Positions 28,953 to 40,825 of a DNA stretch of 64,000 nucleotides are shown one piece after another. The stretch is from NCBI GenBank assembly GCA_026929865.2, contig CM049404.1, positions 26,132,001-26,196,000 of the forward strand, given 5' to 3'. A model generated the notes under the pieces. It was not told the origin of the DNA and made no database searches. It saw only the letters and a program-made list of their open reading frames with translations. The position numbers and the translations under genes are program-made. This DNA comes from Hyperoplus lanceolatus. Its lineage: Eukaryota; Chordata; Actinopteri; Uranoscopiformes; Ammodytidae. Numbering within the stretch: position 1 is the first letter of the stretch; every line of letters starts with the position of its first letter.

Positions 28953-31580
28953 ACTGTTGAATAATGACCAAACTCAGAGACAATCTCAAAAAAGTGGTTT
29001 TACATAAGGTAGAGAAATGTATGAATTGAACCAAAAATTGTTCTTATTGATGATTTATGACTCAAATTTACTTCATAATAATGAATAAATTAGTTAGAAC
29101 TAAGAGGGTGTCAAAAAAAATATCCAATGATGCCAGGGAATCAGCTTGTTGTTTGTACTCTACCTGTTAACTATCTGTAGAAGCTGTATTAAAAATTGTG
29201 AGTGCTTGGAGTGTTTTAAAGACACCACATGGGGGCTCTGTGGGACCGTTAAACCTGGCCTTTTCTCTCTGTGAATAAGGGGCCTCGACTTTGGTTGCAG
29301 CAGCCCACTCTTTCCGTTTTTTTATTTTTTTTTGTATTGAACCTGGGTTTGCTCATCAATTATCTTTTTATTTACAGTAAACTGGAGTCAACATTGTTCC
29401 TCTCCCAGGAGAACACACACCGCCTTCGGTTTTTAAGGGGAATAGTGACACAGCACACCACAAAAAATGCTTTCAGTTTAGTCAAATCCTTACTGATTCC
29501 CACTAAAGGAAGAGTATATAATATAGTATATGGTTATAGTAACAGTCATAGCAGTATAGGCTGTTCTTTTTAAAGTGATATCTATTCTCGCCATGGGCAT
29601 TACTGATCTATTAAACGGTTTCACTGTACCACCAAATAAAGCCCATGTTTATGTTTTTTAGTACTGTTAATATCACAACAATAATGGAGGGCGAATAGTA
29701 AAGGAAGGAAGAACATGTCTTGAGACACATGCGCTGCTGCTTGAGTAAATTCCACCACAGCGCTGTGTAGTATAGAGGATTTGGCAACAGTCCTGGCATT
29801 GACTTCCTGTTTGGGAAATAAGAGGCGTGCTGTACAGGAATGCAACTTAAACAGAGTGAGTAATAGTGTTCAACCACCACTACTGACGTCAAAGCTGGCA
29901 AGATGGAACACGAAGCCCTCGTACGCTGTAGGAAAACTACAATCAAGGTGTGTCCAGGGAACGGAAGTCGTCTTAAAGACACAATCACTTCTTTTGAAAC
30001 CACACACCGTCTCATCTGACAGTATTGTCATGACTCAGGATATTTCTTGGCAAAGAATTTGTGCCATTTCGTCACATCATTAATCATAAATAAGGTCAAT
30101 GTCAATTTGAAATGTAGTCTATGTTGCATCTTTGTAAGTAATCGACAAAGGCCCAAACTTTTTAATGCGAATAATATTGGTGAGAAAATCTTTGAATCTG
30201 TCAATTCTGAAAAAATGTGACATGTCAGAAGCACACTGGGTTGTCCTACATTGCCTCCTCATAACAATGCTGACTCCACATTCACAATCGGCCAAAATGG
30301 ATATCTGCCCTGCCCTGCTGACTCGTCCAGCATGTGTCCTCAGTTTAGTTATTAACCTGGAACTTCCCAATAGCTGGCCAGCTGGGACTGGGAGGGAGGG
30401 AGGAACGGAGAAGGGGGGTGGACAATGTGGAGGCACTGCAGATCATTTTTTTCTCGAGCCCAGTAGGGATCAGGAAATTCCTGAATGCGAAGGGGGAGTC
30501 AGATCTTTCCAAGTGTGACTTTGCAAAGTCTGAGTCATCACACGTCACAGAGTGGTACAATGAAGGGATTAAATACCAGGAACTGCCAGCCAGGTGTACC
30601 ATGTTATTTCAAGCCCTTATCATATCATAACTGCAAAAAGCCAGCGGGAGTAAATGACACTGACAGCTCTCAGTATTGGCCAGTTGCTCTACTCTAAATA
30701 CTTCAGTACTATTTTAAGGTACTTTCACTTGACTTCAGTTTTTCCATTTCATGCTCCTTTTTGTATTATTTAACATCTCATCTGTTTTACTGGAAAAACA
30801 CCTAATGGTAAAACACAAGATACTGAGAGTTAAGGGAGAAATATTGGCATGACTCTCGTGTCTGTAAACTTTGTTATTTTGTGCAAGATATGACTTGTCA
30901 ATTAGGGAGCTTCGGAGGTGCAGGTAAATTGATTTTTGTTAACTTTAGAGCCAGGCTTGCTGTTTCTGCATGTTTCCAGTCTCTATGCGCAGTTCAGCTA
31001 ACCAGATATTATTGATATAGATATTATCTACTAACTTTTGTCAAGGAAACAAATAGGCTTATTTCCAGGATGTTTAAACCAGTGATTCACTATTTTTTTG
31101 CCTAGTGATCCCTGACTAAAAAGCGGTTTGTAGCTCAGCAGATTTTAGCATTTCCATAGAAGAGACATTTTCATGTGACTGATCACGGCACAGAAAGGTC
31201 AAAGTATAAGAATCCAGTATTTTAAAGCTAAATATGACAGAAAAATCAAAAAGACAGAATAAAAATTTGTGTATTTTCCCTCCCGTTAATCACAGCATGC
31301 CTGCTAGGATGTGTCTTGTTGTGAAGCCTTATGGGCCCGTACATTGGTGGACCAAACTACCTAAACTGAAGGTATTTGACACTAGATTTACAGTTTGAGC
31401 AGCTTCATCAGAAAAATACTACTCATGCATGAATGCATTGGTAATAATGTAATGATATAATAGTCACTGTGGCTATATTTCTGCAAACCAAGTACTTTAA
31501 CTTTTAATAACTTAGGCACTTGTTGATAATACCTGATAATACCTAAGTATCATTTGTACTTGTAACAGAGTGTTTTTTGT
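28953..31580. other. Intergenic, no gene recognised
   Basis: Between the BEL/Pao element and the next repeat. No spliced gene could be assembled. A GC-richer patch at about 30240-30600 holds an AP-1 site (CTGAGTCATC, about 30531), a kappaB-like palindrome (GGAAATTCC, about 30472) and a CACGTCA motif, and may be a regulatory element (inference only). Confidence 0.45.
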
Positions 31581-31589
31581 GCATCCACT

Positions 31590-32000
31590 CTGGCGATGGC
31601 CGAAGGCATTGTGTTTTTGGATTGTCCGTCTTTCAGTCTGTCCGTTCATTAAGGGATTTTCTTCAAAATATGCACAAATGTTGACTGACTCAAGAAGGAA
31701 CTTATTCGATTTTGGAGGTCAAAGGTCAAAGTGTCCTCATGCCTCATGAACGCATCACTCAAGAACGCATTCAGGGATCCTTAAATTGGGCACACACTCA
31801 CTTGGATTCTAGGCTGAACTGGGAAATCACGTATCGTGAGTGCAATATTATTTACAAAGGGATTTTCTTCAAAGTTTGAACAAATGTTGACTCTGAATCA
31901 CATAAATACTGATTAAATGTAGGAGGTCAAAGGTCAAACTTACTGTGGCCTCAAATCTTTTGAGCACAGTATAACAAATATAAAGTGTTTCATCTTTAAT
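31590..32000. repeat. Dispersed teleost repeat with AGGTCA direct repeats
   Basis: Two diverged tandem copies of a family that contains ggtcaaaggtcaa, gcacaaatgttgact, gaacgcat and a line like 'cacttggattctaggctgaactg'. A related copy lies in tmem189 intron 5 (48440-48900). I recognise it as a common teleost dispersed repeat but cannot assign a class. Confidence 0.6.
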
Positions 32001-32009
32001 ACTATTATT

Positions 32010-33870
32010 GCTCATGATTTAAGAGTGCAGTGAGAGTAGAAATCCACCACTGCAATATTTTTGTGTGATTGCATAATCACGTTGTGAACAGGTTACATAT
32101 TTTCCAAAACGAGTTGCCTGCCTGAATGTTTTGAAATCTTATGTTAAAGTGTTGTTGTTCTCATTAAGCTGCGGTGCATCAGTGTCACTGGCTGATGTCT
32201 TTGGTTACGTCTGTTGAGACATTCACCCCTGAGCAGTTCCTCTTCCTGTTCCTGTCCTCCCCCCCTCTCCCTCCTTTGGGTGCTGTTGCTGCTCAGGACC
32301 AACCGTCAGACACTGACACTGATGTGACATGTGGTCCCTCGAATGTCATAGGCGAATGGTGATGCATGTAGGTCATAGCGTAAAATACTTAGAGGTTGGA
32401 GCTGGTGCTTCCCCCTTCAAAGGTCCCGCATCCTTTCTCTGAACGCGCCATGGAGTGATGACGTTGACGTCGACATAAGGTCCACATGTAAACAAAGCTG
32501 AGGCCGAGCTGCCTGGTAACCACAGAACTCACCGCAGTGTTCTTTTGAGTTATTGTTGATGTTTTCCTTCACAGCAACTGCGGCATCTGATGTGTGATTG
32601 TGTCGGATTTTATGCAACACTCAATCCATGACATAAGTACGGAAGAGTATTGGGGCCACAGGAGAGAAAAAAAATGAGAGAAGGAAGATTTCAATATGCA
32701 CTTCAAGAGCCGAAATGTCAAGAATAAATTGGAAATATAATTTGTGAACAAAGACGAAATACAATGTCAGATTAAACTCTACAGTTCAAGCCTCTGGTAA
32801 AGCTGAAAAGATGTTGACATGGTTGAACTTTTTGTATCAATAACTCATGAGTACTTTATTCAAACTAAACGATGCATCTTTATTTCGTCATAAGGCAGAT
32901 GAAGGGCTACAACTTCATTTTTGACAAAACAAGATGTCCTCTAAACCCCACTAATAACATTGCTCTCTATGTGTGAGACAAGAGCCCAGGGACTGTCTAC
33001 CAAGGGAAACACAGAAGAGAAAAATATTCAATACCTTCACTCTTATACAGTGCAGTGCAGTTATTTGTTGAGCTGAGACGACGTCTCGTTTCGGTAAAAA
33101 ATGAGGTTGAAGCAAAGGTGCAGCGTTGTGTTTTAATAACGTTTTGCCAACAAGCTATTGATCGTGAAAGGAGACAATAACTGTCAAAGTTTATTCTTAA
33201 CATTGAATTTTGTGTTTCTCAAAATCATATTTCGTCTTTATCCACAAAACTATATTTCAATTTTTTTGACTTAAAAAAAAAATTCCTCTCAAATGTTTCT
33301 CTCTCCCATAACTAATACTCTTTCGTACAGAAGCATAAACATACACACTCACACGTCATTGATTTCTGTTGTTTTTTTTGTTTTCCAACAAAGCTCTTTT
33401 TGGGTGAGAGGTGAGACATGGCGAACGTGAGGACAGTCACATTGTCAATCTGGTGTGGGTGGTGGATGTTTTCACAGTGCCACCATCTTCAACACACCCT
33501 ACTTCCTGTTGAGTAATCTGTACATGTCAAAGCCCACACATGACTACTACTACTATTATATGACTGTGATTTGATTGAATGTGCAGCTGAGGATTCACCA
33601 TATATTTCACTATATAACTTGATGGCAGCTCCTCCACAACAGTGCTATTGCATTTTTAAAATATTCTCCTTCAGGCTGTTGTACATGCAGTCACAAGATC
33701 AGAGGGAAACTGCCTTCCGACATGTTTTATCTTCTTATCACAGGTCTGAACTCACAACTATCCGCTCTCAATACATTAGAAATCAATTTTCCCCCCCTTT
33801 AAAAGGTGGGACATTTCATTGGAATTGAAATTAAAGACCTGAATATAAATATTGTACCTTCATAATTGAA
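32010..33870. other. Intergenic, no gene recognised
   Basis: No open frame, RNA gene or clear mobile element seen; short frames here are not supported by splice sites or homology. Confidence 0.5.
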
Positions 33871-33880
33871 TGGACTAGTT

Positions 33881-34227
33881 AAAGGTCCCATATTATGCTC
33901 ATTTTCAGGTTCAAAATTTAAATGTTTGTTTCTATTAGACACTGTTTTTAATGTGTAGTGTCAAAAAAAACCTTTATATTTCAAACAGTGCCAATGCTGA
34001 ATCTCCTCTTTTCAAACGCTCTGTTCTAGAGCTTGTCTCCTTAAGCCCCGCCTTCCAAAAAGCCTAGTCTGCACTAATTGGCCCAACATCTAACTGCTGG
34101 TTTGGATCTAACTGCCAGTTAGATTCAGGGGTATCTGGGGTTGTGTTCACAGGTGGAGATAGTGCTAAATGAGGTTGGTAATGCTGCGTAAGAGGGAAGT
34201 GGCTTCACCCCTTGTGACATCCTATGG
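33881..34227. repeat. Truncated TTAA-flanked MITE
   Basis: Begins TTAAAGGTCCCATATTATGC, the left end of a MITE very common in percomorph fishes, and continues with its usual body (CTCATTTTCAGGTTC, GTGACATCCTATGGGGA). The matching right end (GGGACCTTTAA) is missing, so the copy is truncated. Confidence 0.6.
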
Positions 34228-34229
34228 GG

Positions 34230-36290
34230 AAAAAATATGAAAGTTATTGTTCAGTGTTTGAAGACAGGTTTTCAGAAAGGTGGATGCGAAGAAAAAGAGG
34301 GGGTTGTTTTTCTTCGCATATTTTGGAAAGAAATATCCATAGAAAAAACATGAAATAGTGCATTTTGCATAATAGGTGAACTTAGAAATTGTTAATCTTT
34401 CACCCCCTGATTTAATTAATATGTACATTTACAGTAAATGCCTGTCTCGTGCATTACGAAGGAGACATTTTCACTTCCATAATATTCAGAGGGCCGGGTC
34501 GTCAAAATAAAACAGGTTGTCAGTTTAATTGGTCAGTGTGTGAAAGTGTCTGGTAATCTAGGAAAGTTTTAGATGAGAGCTTTGAGGAATAGTGCAAATG
34601 CCTCAACTTTCTATATTGATACAAACTTCCGTACCTCGTAAATACTCGTTGGATGTCTTTTTTTTCCTAAAGTCCTGCAAAAATAATCGACATAGGAAAC
34701 TGTACTGAGGTCTCCTTGTCTGTGTGGAGGAGCCAGTATGGCCATAATGTAAATAATATTAAATTAATGTGGGTAATGTGCGTTCAATTTGGGTATGTGG
34801 TTTATATTCCTCATGTGAGGTGACACTGAATGACTGAAATAATGCATATCCACAGTTATATGGATAATGGGAAAATATAACTAATTCATTATTTAATATG
34901 TCTGCATTAAAGTTAAAAACCAAGAAAGTAAATAAGTCATTTGACAGACATTTTGTCAATATATACAACATTAAAATTATATTTACCTATTAATGCATCC
35001 TGTAATATTGAGCCACTAAAACAAACTATTATATAGAAATGGGTATTTCAGCATTTCATGCGTGAATTGTTAATAATATGTATGCTATTTTCTTATTTAA
35101 ATGCTTAATTACAGGATTTTCTTTTGGAAAAAAAAGAATTTGCATTGTGGGGTTGCTACCTTTCAGTAAACTATATGAACATGTCCTCTACCACTGCTTT
35201 CTTATAATAAGTGATGTCCTACTATTTTAAAAGAATCATAATTTTCTTTTATGTCAAATGCCTGTTGATCACCCTGCATTAAGCATCATTCAAACCCACA
35301 CACAGTGCGAGTATGTATCGAAATGGACTCTTCTCACTTACGAATGTTGCTCTAACAATTAAGTAGTTTTGCAAGGATGGCCTGCTGTTACACAAGATAT
35401 GGGCAGTGATAGTTGCTGTTTAGTGACCGCAAGTCACTTTTGCACGTCAGTTTAGTTTTTTTCACAGTCATCCACAGCAGAATAGCAGAAGTGAACAAAG
35501 ATGTTGAAATCTTGGTGTAGTTCAAGACAGATCATGTTCTGGTCCATTTACCGTACCCCATGCGGCCTGGCTTCCCGTTACAACCCAAGGTCCGGATATC
35601 CGGGGTCCCTTTCATTTAGAGGAGGAACTGTAATCAAACAAGCAGAATCACGGTGTTAATATCTATCACCAATACCTACAAATCCCATTTAAAATGTTTG
35701 AATTATGGCCTAAAGTTGACACAAGTTTGTCTCATTTCGATAAAGTAATCCAGAGTCAAGGCACTCCGACATCTTGATCTTTCTTTCTTTTGTTTCGGAC
35801 TCATAAGAATGTTTGTGTTGTTTGATACATTTTTGCTCGGAATCTTAACAATGGCACAAATTGTTGCACGGGGTGACATGTTCTTTCATTATAATGAACA
35901 TGGGCACTGTAGCTCATCTCGACATATTCCCACATGCCCCTTACTGCTGCTGTACATGCTAAAACCAAATGTGTATTAAACCACATATGAAAACTGTCCT
36001 CAACTCAACTCATTCATTAATTTATTATTATGAATGGATTATTTGATTGTTTTGTAGTCTAATATGCAAATCTTGAGGTGTGATTTTCATACGAGCCTGT
36101 ACAGGTTTCTGACACACCCACACATGTACCTTTTCTGTTTTATTACTATGCTTTTTATATTGTTTATAACTGTGAAATACAACTAAACTAAACTAATGAA
36201 GTGCAATCCTTTCTTATTCGCACAGTTTTTATATCACTGTTATAAGGAAATACTCACACATGCACAAACAGGCACAATACACATGCATTA
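34230..36290. other. Intergenic, no gene recognised
   Basis: AT-rich sequence with no supported gene. A GC-richer patch near 35540-35630 (TACCCCATGCGGCCTGGCTT) is unexplained. Confidence 0.5.
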
Positions 36291-36299
36291 ATGGAGAGA

Positions 36300-37430
36300 T
36301 TTCAGAGCGAGTGGGCTGATCCTATTCTATACTCTATTCTCTATCTATGGCCTCGGTCCTCCTCGGGACTAGTGCCGCACTGGGGCGTGCTCTCTGGGGG
36401 CGGGGTGCTGGATTGTGTGTCGGTGGGGAACGGTAGAGTGTAAATCAATGTAATTTAATGTTAATTGTGTTCATATTGTTTACCATTGTTATAGCGTTAT
36501 TATTAACAGCCTGAGGAGCTGCCTCGGTCTCGGTTTGTCTGGGCCTGAGTACCAGTTGTCCTCCCACTGAAAAATTGTCCTGCCGATGCTAATTGCATAA
36601 CTACCATTATACTACCAAATACCATTTCTCTGACATTTGTTCTCCTCTTTCTACCTTCCAGGATTGGCTGAGCGTTGCCCCGGGGGTTCTCTCCCTCTGT
36701 CTACCAAGCACTCTCCATGCTAGTCGACTGACTCCGAGTTTTGTGCGGAATCAGCTGTCCTAGGAACAGATGCTCCCCGCCTGCTATTGCCTCACATCAG
36801 CTCTGATTCACCGTCCATCAGGATAGTACTCTTTCTACTCGCTTGCTTGTTCAATCTTTAAATTCATTTTTGCTTTGCTCATTGGTTGCCCGTCTGTCCT
36901 CTTCCAGTTATCCCTGGTCGTGACGAGACGGTGTGGATCTGGTCCCCCCTCCGATAACATCTGAGAATGGACCATCAATGCGAAAGATGTTGCAGTGGTT
37001 AAGGATGCCACCTGGAGACGTGGGATGTAATCCCGGCGATGGAAACCTTAGTTTTCCCTGGTGGAGACGAGACGGTGTGGATCCTCTGGCAGCATCTGAA
37101 GTCTTCCTGCATCCACACTATTCACACTTTACTTTAGTATTACCATGTAAACACCTGGTCAATGATCAAATTCCTTCGTGATTTTCTCTACTTATGACAT
37201 CTATTGCAGCATGTCCGTCCTGGGAGAGGGATCCCTTACTCTCCCTGAGATTTCTTCAATTTTTTTAAAATTCCCGGTAAAGGGTTTTTACCGGGAGTTT
37301 TTTCTCAGCCGAGTTAAGGGTGCAAGGGCAGGGTGTCATATTGTATCATATATCATATTGTATGAAATGTAAAGCCCACTGAGACAAATGTGTTTGTGAT
37401 TTTGGGCAAATAAAACTGATTTGACCCATA
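36300..37430 (+). repeat. Composite retroposon with LINE-type 3' tail
   Basis: The 3' part (37200-37430) matches a familiar teleost repeat: GTCCGTCCTGGGAGAGGGAT, CTCCCTGAGATTTCTTC, a GGGTTTTT-GGGAGTTTTT segment, then TGTAAAGCCCACTGAGACAA and an AAATAAAACTGATTTGAC end. About 36906-36965 and 37055-37105 are near-direct repeats (CCCTGG, GACGAGACGGTGTGGATC). Between them sits a tRNA-like piece (CAGTGGTTAAGGATGCC ... GGGATGTAATCCC) that could be a SINE head. Confidence 0.6.
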
Positions 37431-38332
37431 CCGACCGCCCCGAGCAGTCAGGGGTTCAGAGGAGGTGAACTGACACAACCGGCCCACACATGCTGGACCC
37501 CCTGGTTTGAGTCAAGTCCACAAAGAGTGAGCTGCCTGAGTAAAGCTTACTTAAAACCATAATGAGTTGCTGCTTTGAGGGACATTATTGTGCGTTTAAG
37601 AAAGATAAAAGTGTGTGTTTGTGACCACTTTATATAGGTATGTGTCTTGAATATGAACCAATGAACTTCAGGCTGACTTGAATATAAGGTCGGGAGGTCA
37701 GAAATATAGATATACAGACTATGAACTGTTAGTTTTGTTTTTTTACTTTTTGCTCACTGTAATTACACTTTGAATATTTCCAATGTTATCCTTTTGAGAT
37801 GTACTTATAAACAACATCAAAAGTAGTTTTTGGATGCAAATTCAAACCAAATTAACAAAAAATAGAGATTCCTGTGTTATGGTGTTTTAAGCCAACAACT
37901 GCTTTATGTCGATTAAGCTTTTTTATTATTACAAGGTATATGATTAGGGCTGCAACTAACAGTTACTTCCATTATACTTCCTCATATTTAAAACAGAAAA
38001 TATTTGCCTTTTTGCTCAACAAATTATATGCATCAAAATCCTAATTTATAATAGTTTGGCTGCATAATCATAGTGTAATTCAACTCTTCTGTTGGTTGTG
38101 GTATGTGGTAATGTCAAACCAAAATAAATAATTAAGTTGTTAAGCTTGAGATTACACCATCCATCCATTTTTTTTATTTGCTTGGGAAACACAATCTGAT
38201 ACAACTTTGTAGTAAAGTGTGTTTTGAGGAACGAACAACTGCTAATAGGCGTCAAAAAGACAAACTGAACATGACTCATGGGTCAAACAAATATTCTTCC
38301 ATTTCTCAACAACTGGAGTGGACATTGAGTGA

Positions 38333-38335
<3 letters not shown>

Positions 38336-38370
<35 letters not shown>
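38336..38370. repeat. (GT)n microsatellite
   Basis: About 17 GT units in the ptpn1-cebpb interval. Confidence 0.95.
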
Positions 38371-38375
<5 letters not shown>

Positions 38376-38506
38376 ATTGCTTTATCAGAGGAGTTTTTTT
38401 TAGGAGGTCCAGTTGGCCTGTGGAGGGGCTGTGATGCAACTAGGAGTTTACGGACAGACACTGCCCCATTGCCGGTAAAATGAGGAAAGTGGGCTTGGCT
38501 AAACTT

Positions 38507-38676
38507 TCAAGAAAGGAGGTCCTCCTTTGTGGGAATTTCCCTCTCTCCTGTCAGCATGTGAGCCAAGAACTCAGGGAACTTAGATTGCGTAGGGGCTCCG
38601 ATAGGAAACGCGGGGTCATCGAAGAAAGAATGCCTGAAATGTGTGTATGAATCTGTGCCAACAACCTGGATCTGCG
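38507..38676 (-). other. Orphan exon-like open frame
   Basis: On the minus strand a CTTTTTCAG acceptor is followed by 56 open codons with coding-like composition (segments QIQVVGTDSYTHF, SFFDDPAFPIGAP, FLAHMLTGEREIPTKEDLLS) and then a stop. I do not recognise the family. There is no ATG at its head, so it would have to be a terminal exon of a gene whose other exons I could not find, or a relic. It also carries a perfect kappaB motif GGGAATTTCC (38531-38540). Confidence 0.2.
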
Positions 38677-38699
38677 CTGAAAAAGTTACCACAGTGGAG

Positions 38700-40310
38700 T
38701 CCTATAGTTAAAGTTAACACATTATTTAAAACATTAGGTTGATTCATGTAATACTACAACAACTTCTACAACATCTCTTGAAGTCTGCTTTTAATGATCA
38801 TGTTTTTCTTGCAATCTTAAGATCCCACTAAGGCCAAAAGCCAGGCCAAAACCACTCACAGCTATTGTCATGCACATAGAGGATAACAATGTCTTAAACA
38901 ATGTCTTTTTTGAATGTGGGTGTAGCATTCCTCTGGTGATGATGTGTTGGAAAGGGAGGATATTGCACAACAGTTTAAAGCTAAACTGTTCCATCATTGT
39001 GAGTGTGTTGAAATATCCACTGTATTCAAAATGTCATGTCTCACTGCACAAACAGAGCACCAGAGAACATTTAATGGAGCAAGAATACTCAACTTAGTGG
39101 TGACTTTATAGTGCCAAAATAGTAAATATAGCCCCCCTCCTTGAAAAAACTAGCAGAAGTGGTTTTTCTTCTTTTTTCTGCAGTTGGAAGACATTCCCCC
39201 ACCCTGATCTACCACACAGGGATCACACACAAATCCACACCATGCCTCTTTCCTTTATCTTCTCTGTCTGGGGTTTGCTTTGCTCATGACAGATACATTT
39301 CACATCGTGCGCACGCTGAAATGCATTCTGAAGGCTTGTTAAAACCACCGCTAACCGATTGTCAACTTATCTATCATGTCTGGTGTAAGATGCTTTGTCA
39401 CTCCCAGTTTTTAACTTCTACATGTTTAGCTGAAGGTGTTCCACTTGTGGGTTATACAAGGTTTGCTTATAGGATTATTGGTATCTTGCCCCACACTGAC
39501 TGGTTCCCTAGGCCAGGTCTTGGCTATTGAAGCGAGACCTGAAGTGGTGTGGGGAGGTTAGTTGCTGATTAATTTTCAATTCAACCTTGAACCCCTCTCC
39601 GGGCCAGTGGACTCAGCAGACTATTGACAGAGCAATGTGTTAAAGATAAAGCTAACATATCTGTGCTGTGTGCAGTGTGGCCGAGTAGTCCTTTTTTTCT
39701 TTTCTTTTTGCTGGTCTCAGCAGTATCATTTCAGTATAAATTGGTTTGACGTATTTTAGGATTTGAGGACTGCAAGAGAAATGCAAATGCATTAAAAGTT
39801 ACCCGTCAGACTCAGTCTATTGCTATTCTCTGGACAAAATGATTTCAAAGAACCACCTTTCACACAAACACAATGTCACATATAAAACCTTACTCTATAT
39901 TCTCATTTCAGTAAGTTTCAAACCACTGAATGCCATGTGTTCGCTTTGTGGAAGAAATAAATGATAGTAAATTGTCATGATGGTGATCTGATGCAACATT
40001 AAAATATCATAGCCTCACTGGTGATGATTATATTGTTAAAATGACCATATGCCCAAATAGAAGCGTACAATTAAAACCCTATATTGATGTCTATTTTAAT
40101 TCCTAAGGCCCTCAATGAGAAGACTTAAAATTTGCATTAATGTGGAGGCAGTTTTTATCTGCAGTATGCTGTTGACATTGACATACATCCTACTACGGTC
40201 TGACTCTCATGATGTGAATATTTAAGGTAAGCATTCCATCCCTGTCTGTCTGCCTGTCTGTGGCTACACCTGCTTCAAAAGGACAGAAAAAGAAAGAAAT
40301 TACAAACGAA
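38700..40310. other. Intergenic, downstream of cebpb
   Basis: No supported gene. A 129-codon open frame on the plus strand (39141-39530) shows no family resemblance and no splice context. Confidence 0.45.
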
Positions 40311-40319
40311 ATTGTTGTA

Positions 40320-40825
40320 GACAAAGTATAAATCTTTTAATCCAATAAAATATGAGTACAATTACAGCATTTCCACCTTTTAATATTAAATAATTAGACT
40401 TATTTCATTCATTGACAACACTATTACAAATAGTTGCATCATTTCACTGCAGCACAACTCTTCTTCCCTTGACAGCCATTGCTCCAGATAAGACAAAACG
40501 TAGAAATTCACTCGCATGTATGTAAAACCTGCACATGAAAATACTGCATACACAAAATTACATCTGCGAAAATAAAGCTACGGTGGGTGACATGTGAAGA
40601 AGGATCGTGAATGATTGCGCAATCCATTTCGTGATCGCACCCACTTCTTCAGTTCAGTCCCATTCAAAGTGTCCTTGTAAACTGGTGGTCACTGCCTTCA
40701 CCCGTGAAGCGTACCGTTTTCAACACTTGCTCAGTGGATCAGCTCCAGCTCTAAAAGTCCATCAATCATTAGACATTAGCCCAGGGAACCGTGTGGAGTC
40801 TCTTATAAGAGATGCATTGTTTCTT
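40320..40825 (-). other. cebpb: cebpb 3' untranslated region (inferred)
   Basis: Follows the cebpb stop. Vertebrate cebpb genes have 3' UTRs of this order; the end is not fixed by a clear poly(A) signal. Confidence 0.35.

Noticed and set aside
37273-37310. Hairpin plus T run as a bacterial-type terminator
   Set aside because: The setting is eukaryotic retroposon DNA; no such terminator would operate here.
39141-39530. 129-codon plus-strand frame
   Set aside because: No recognisable family, no splice context, low-complexity composition.
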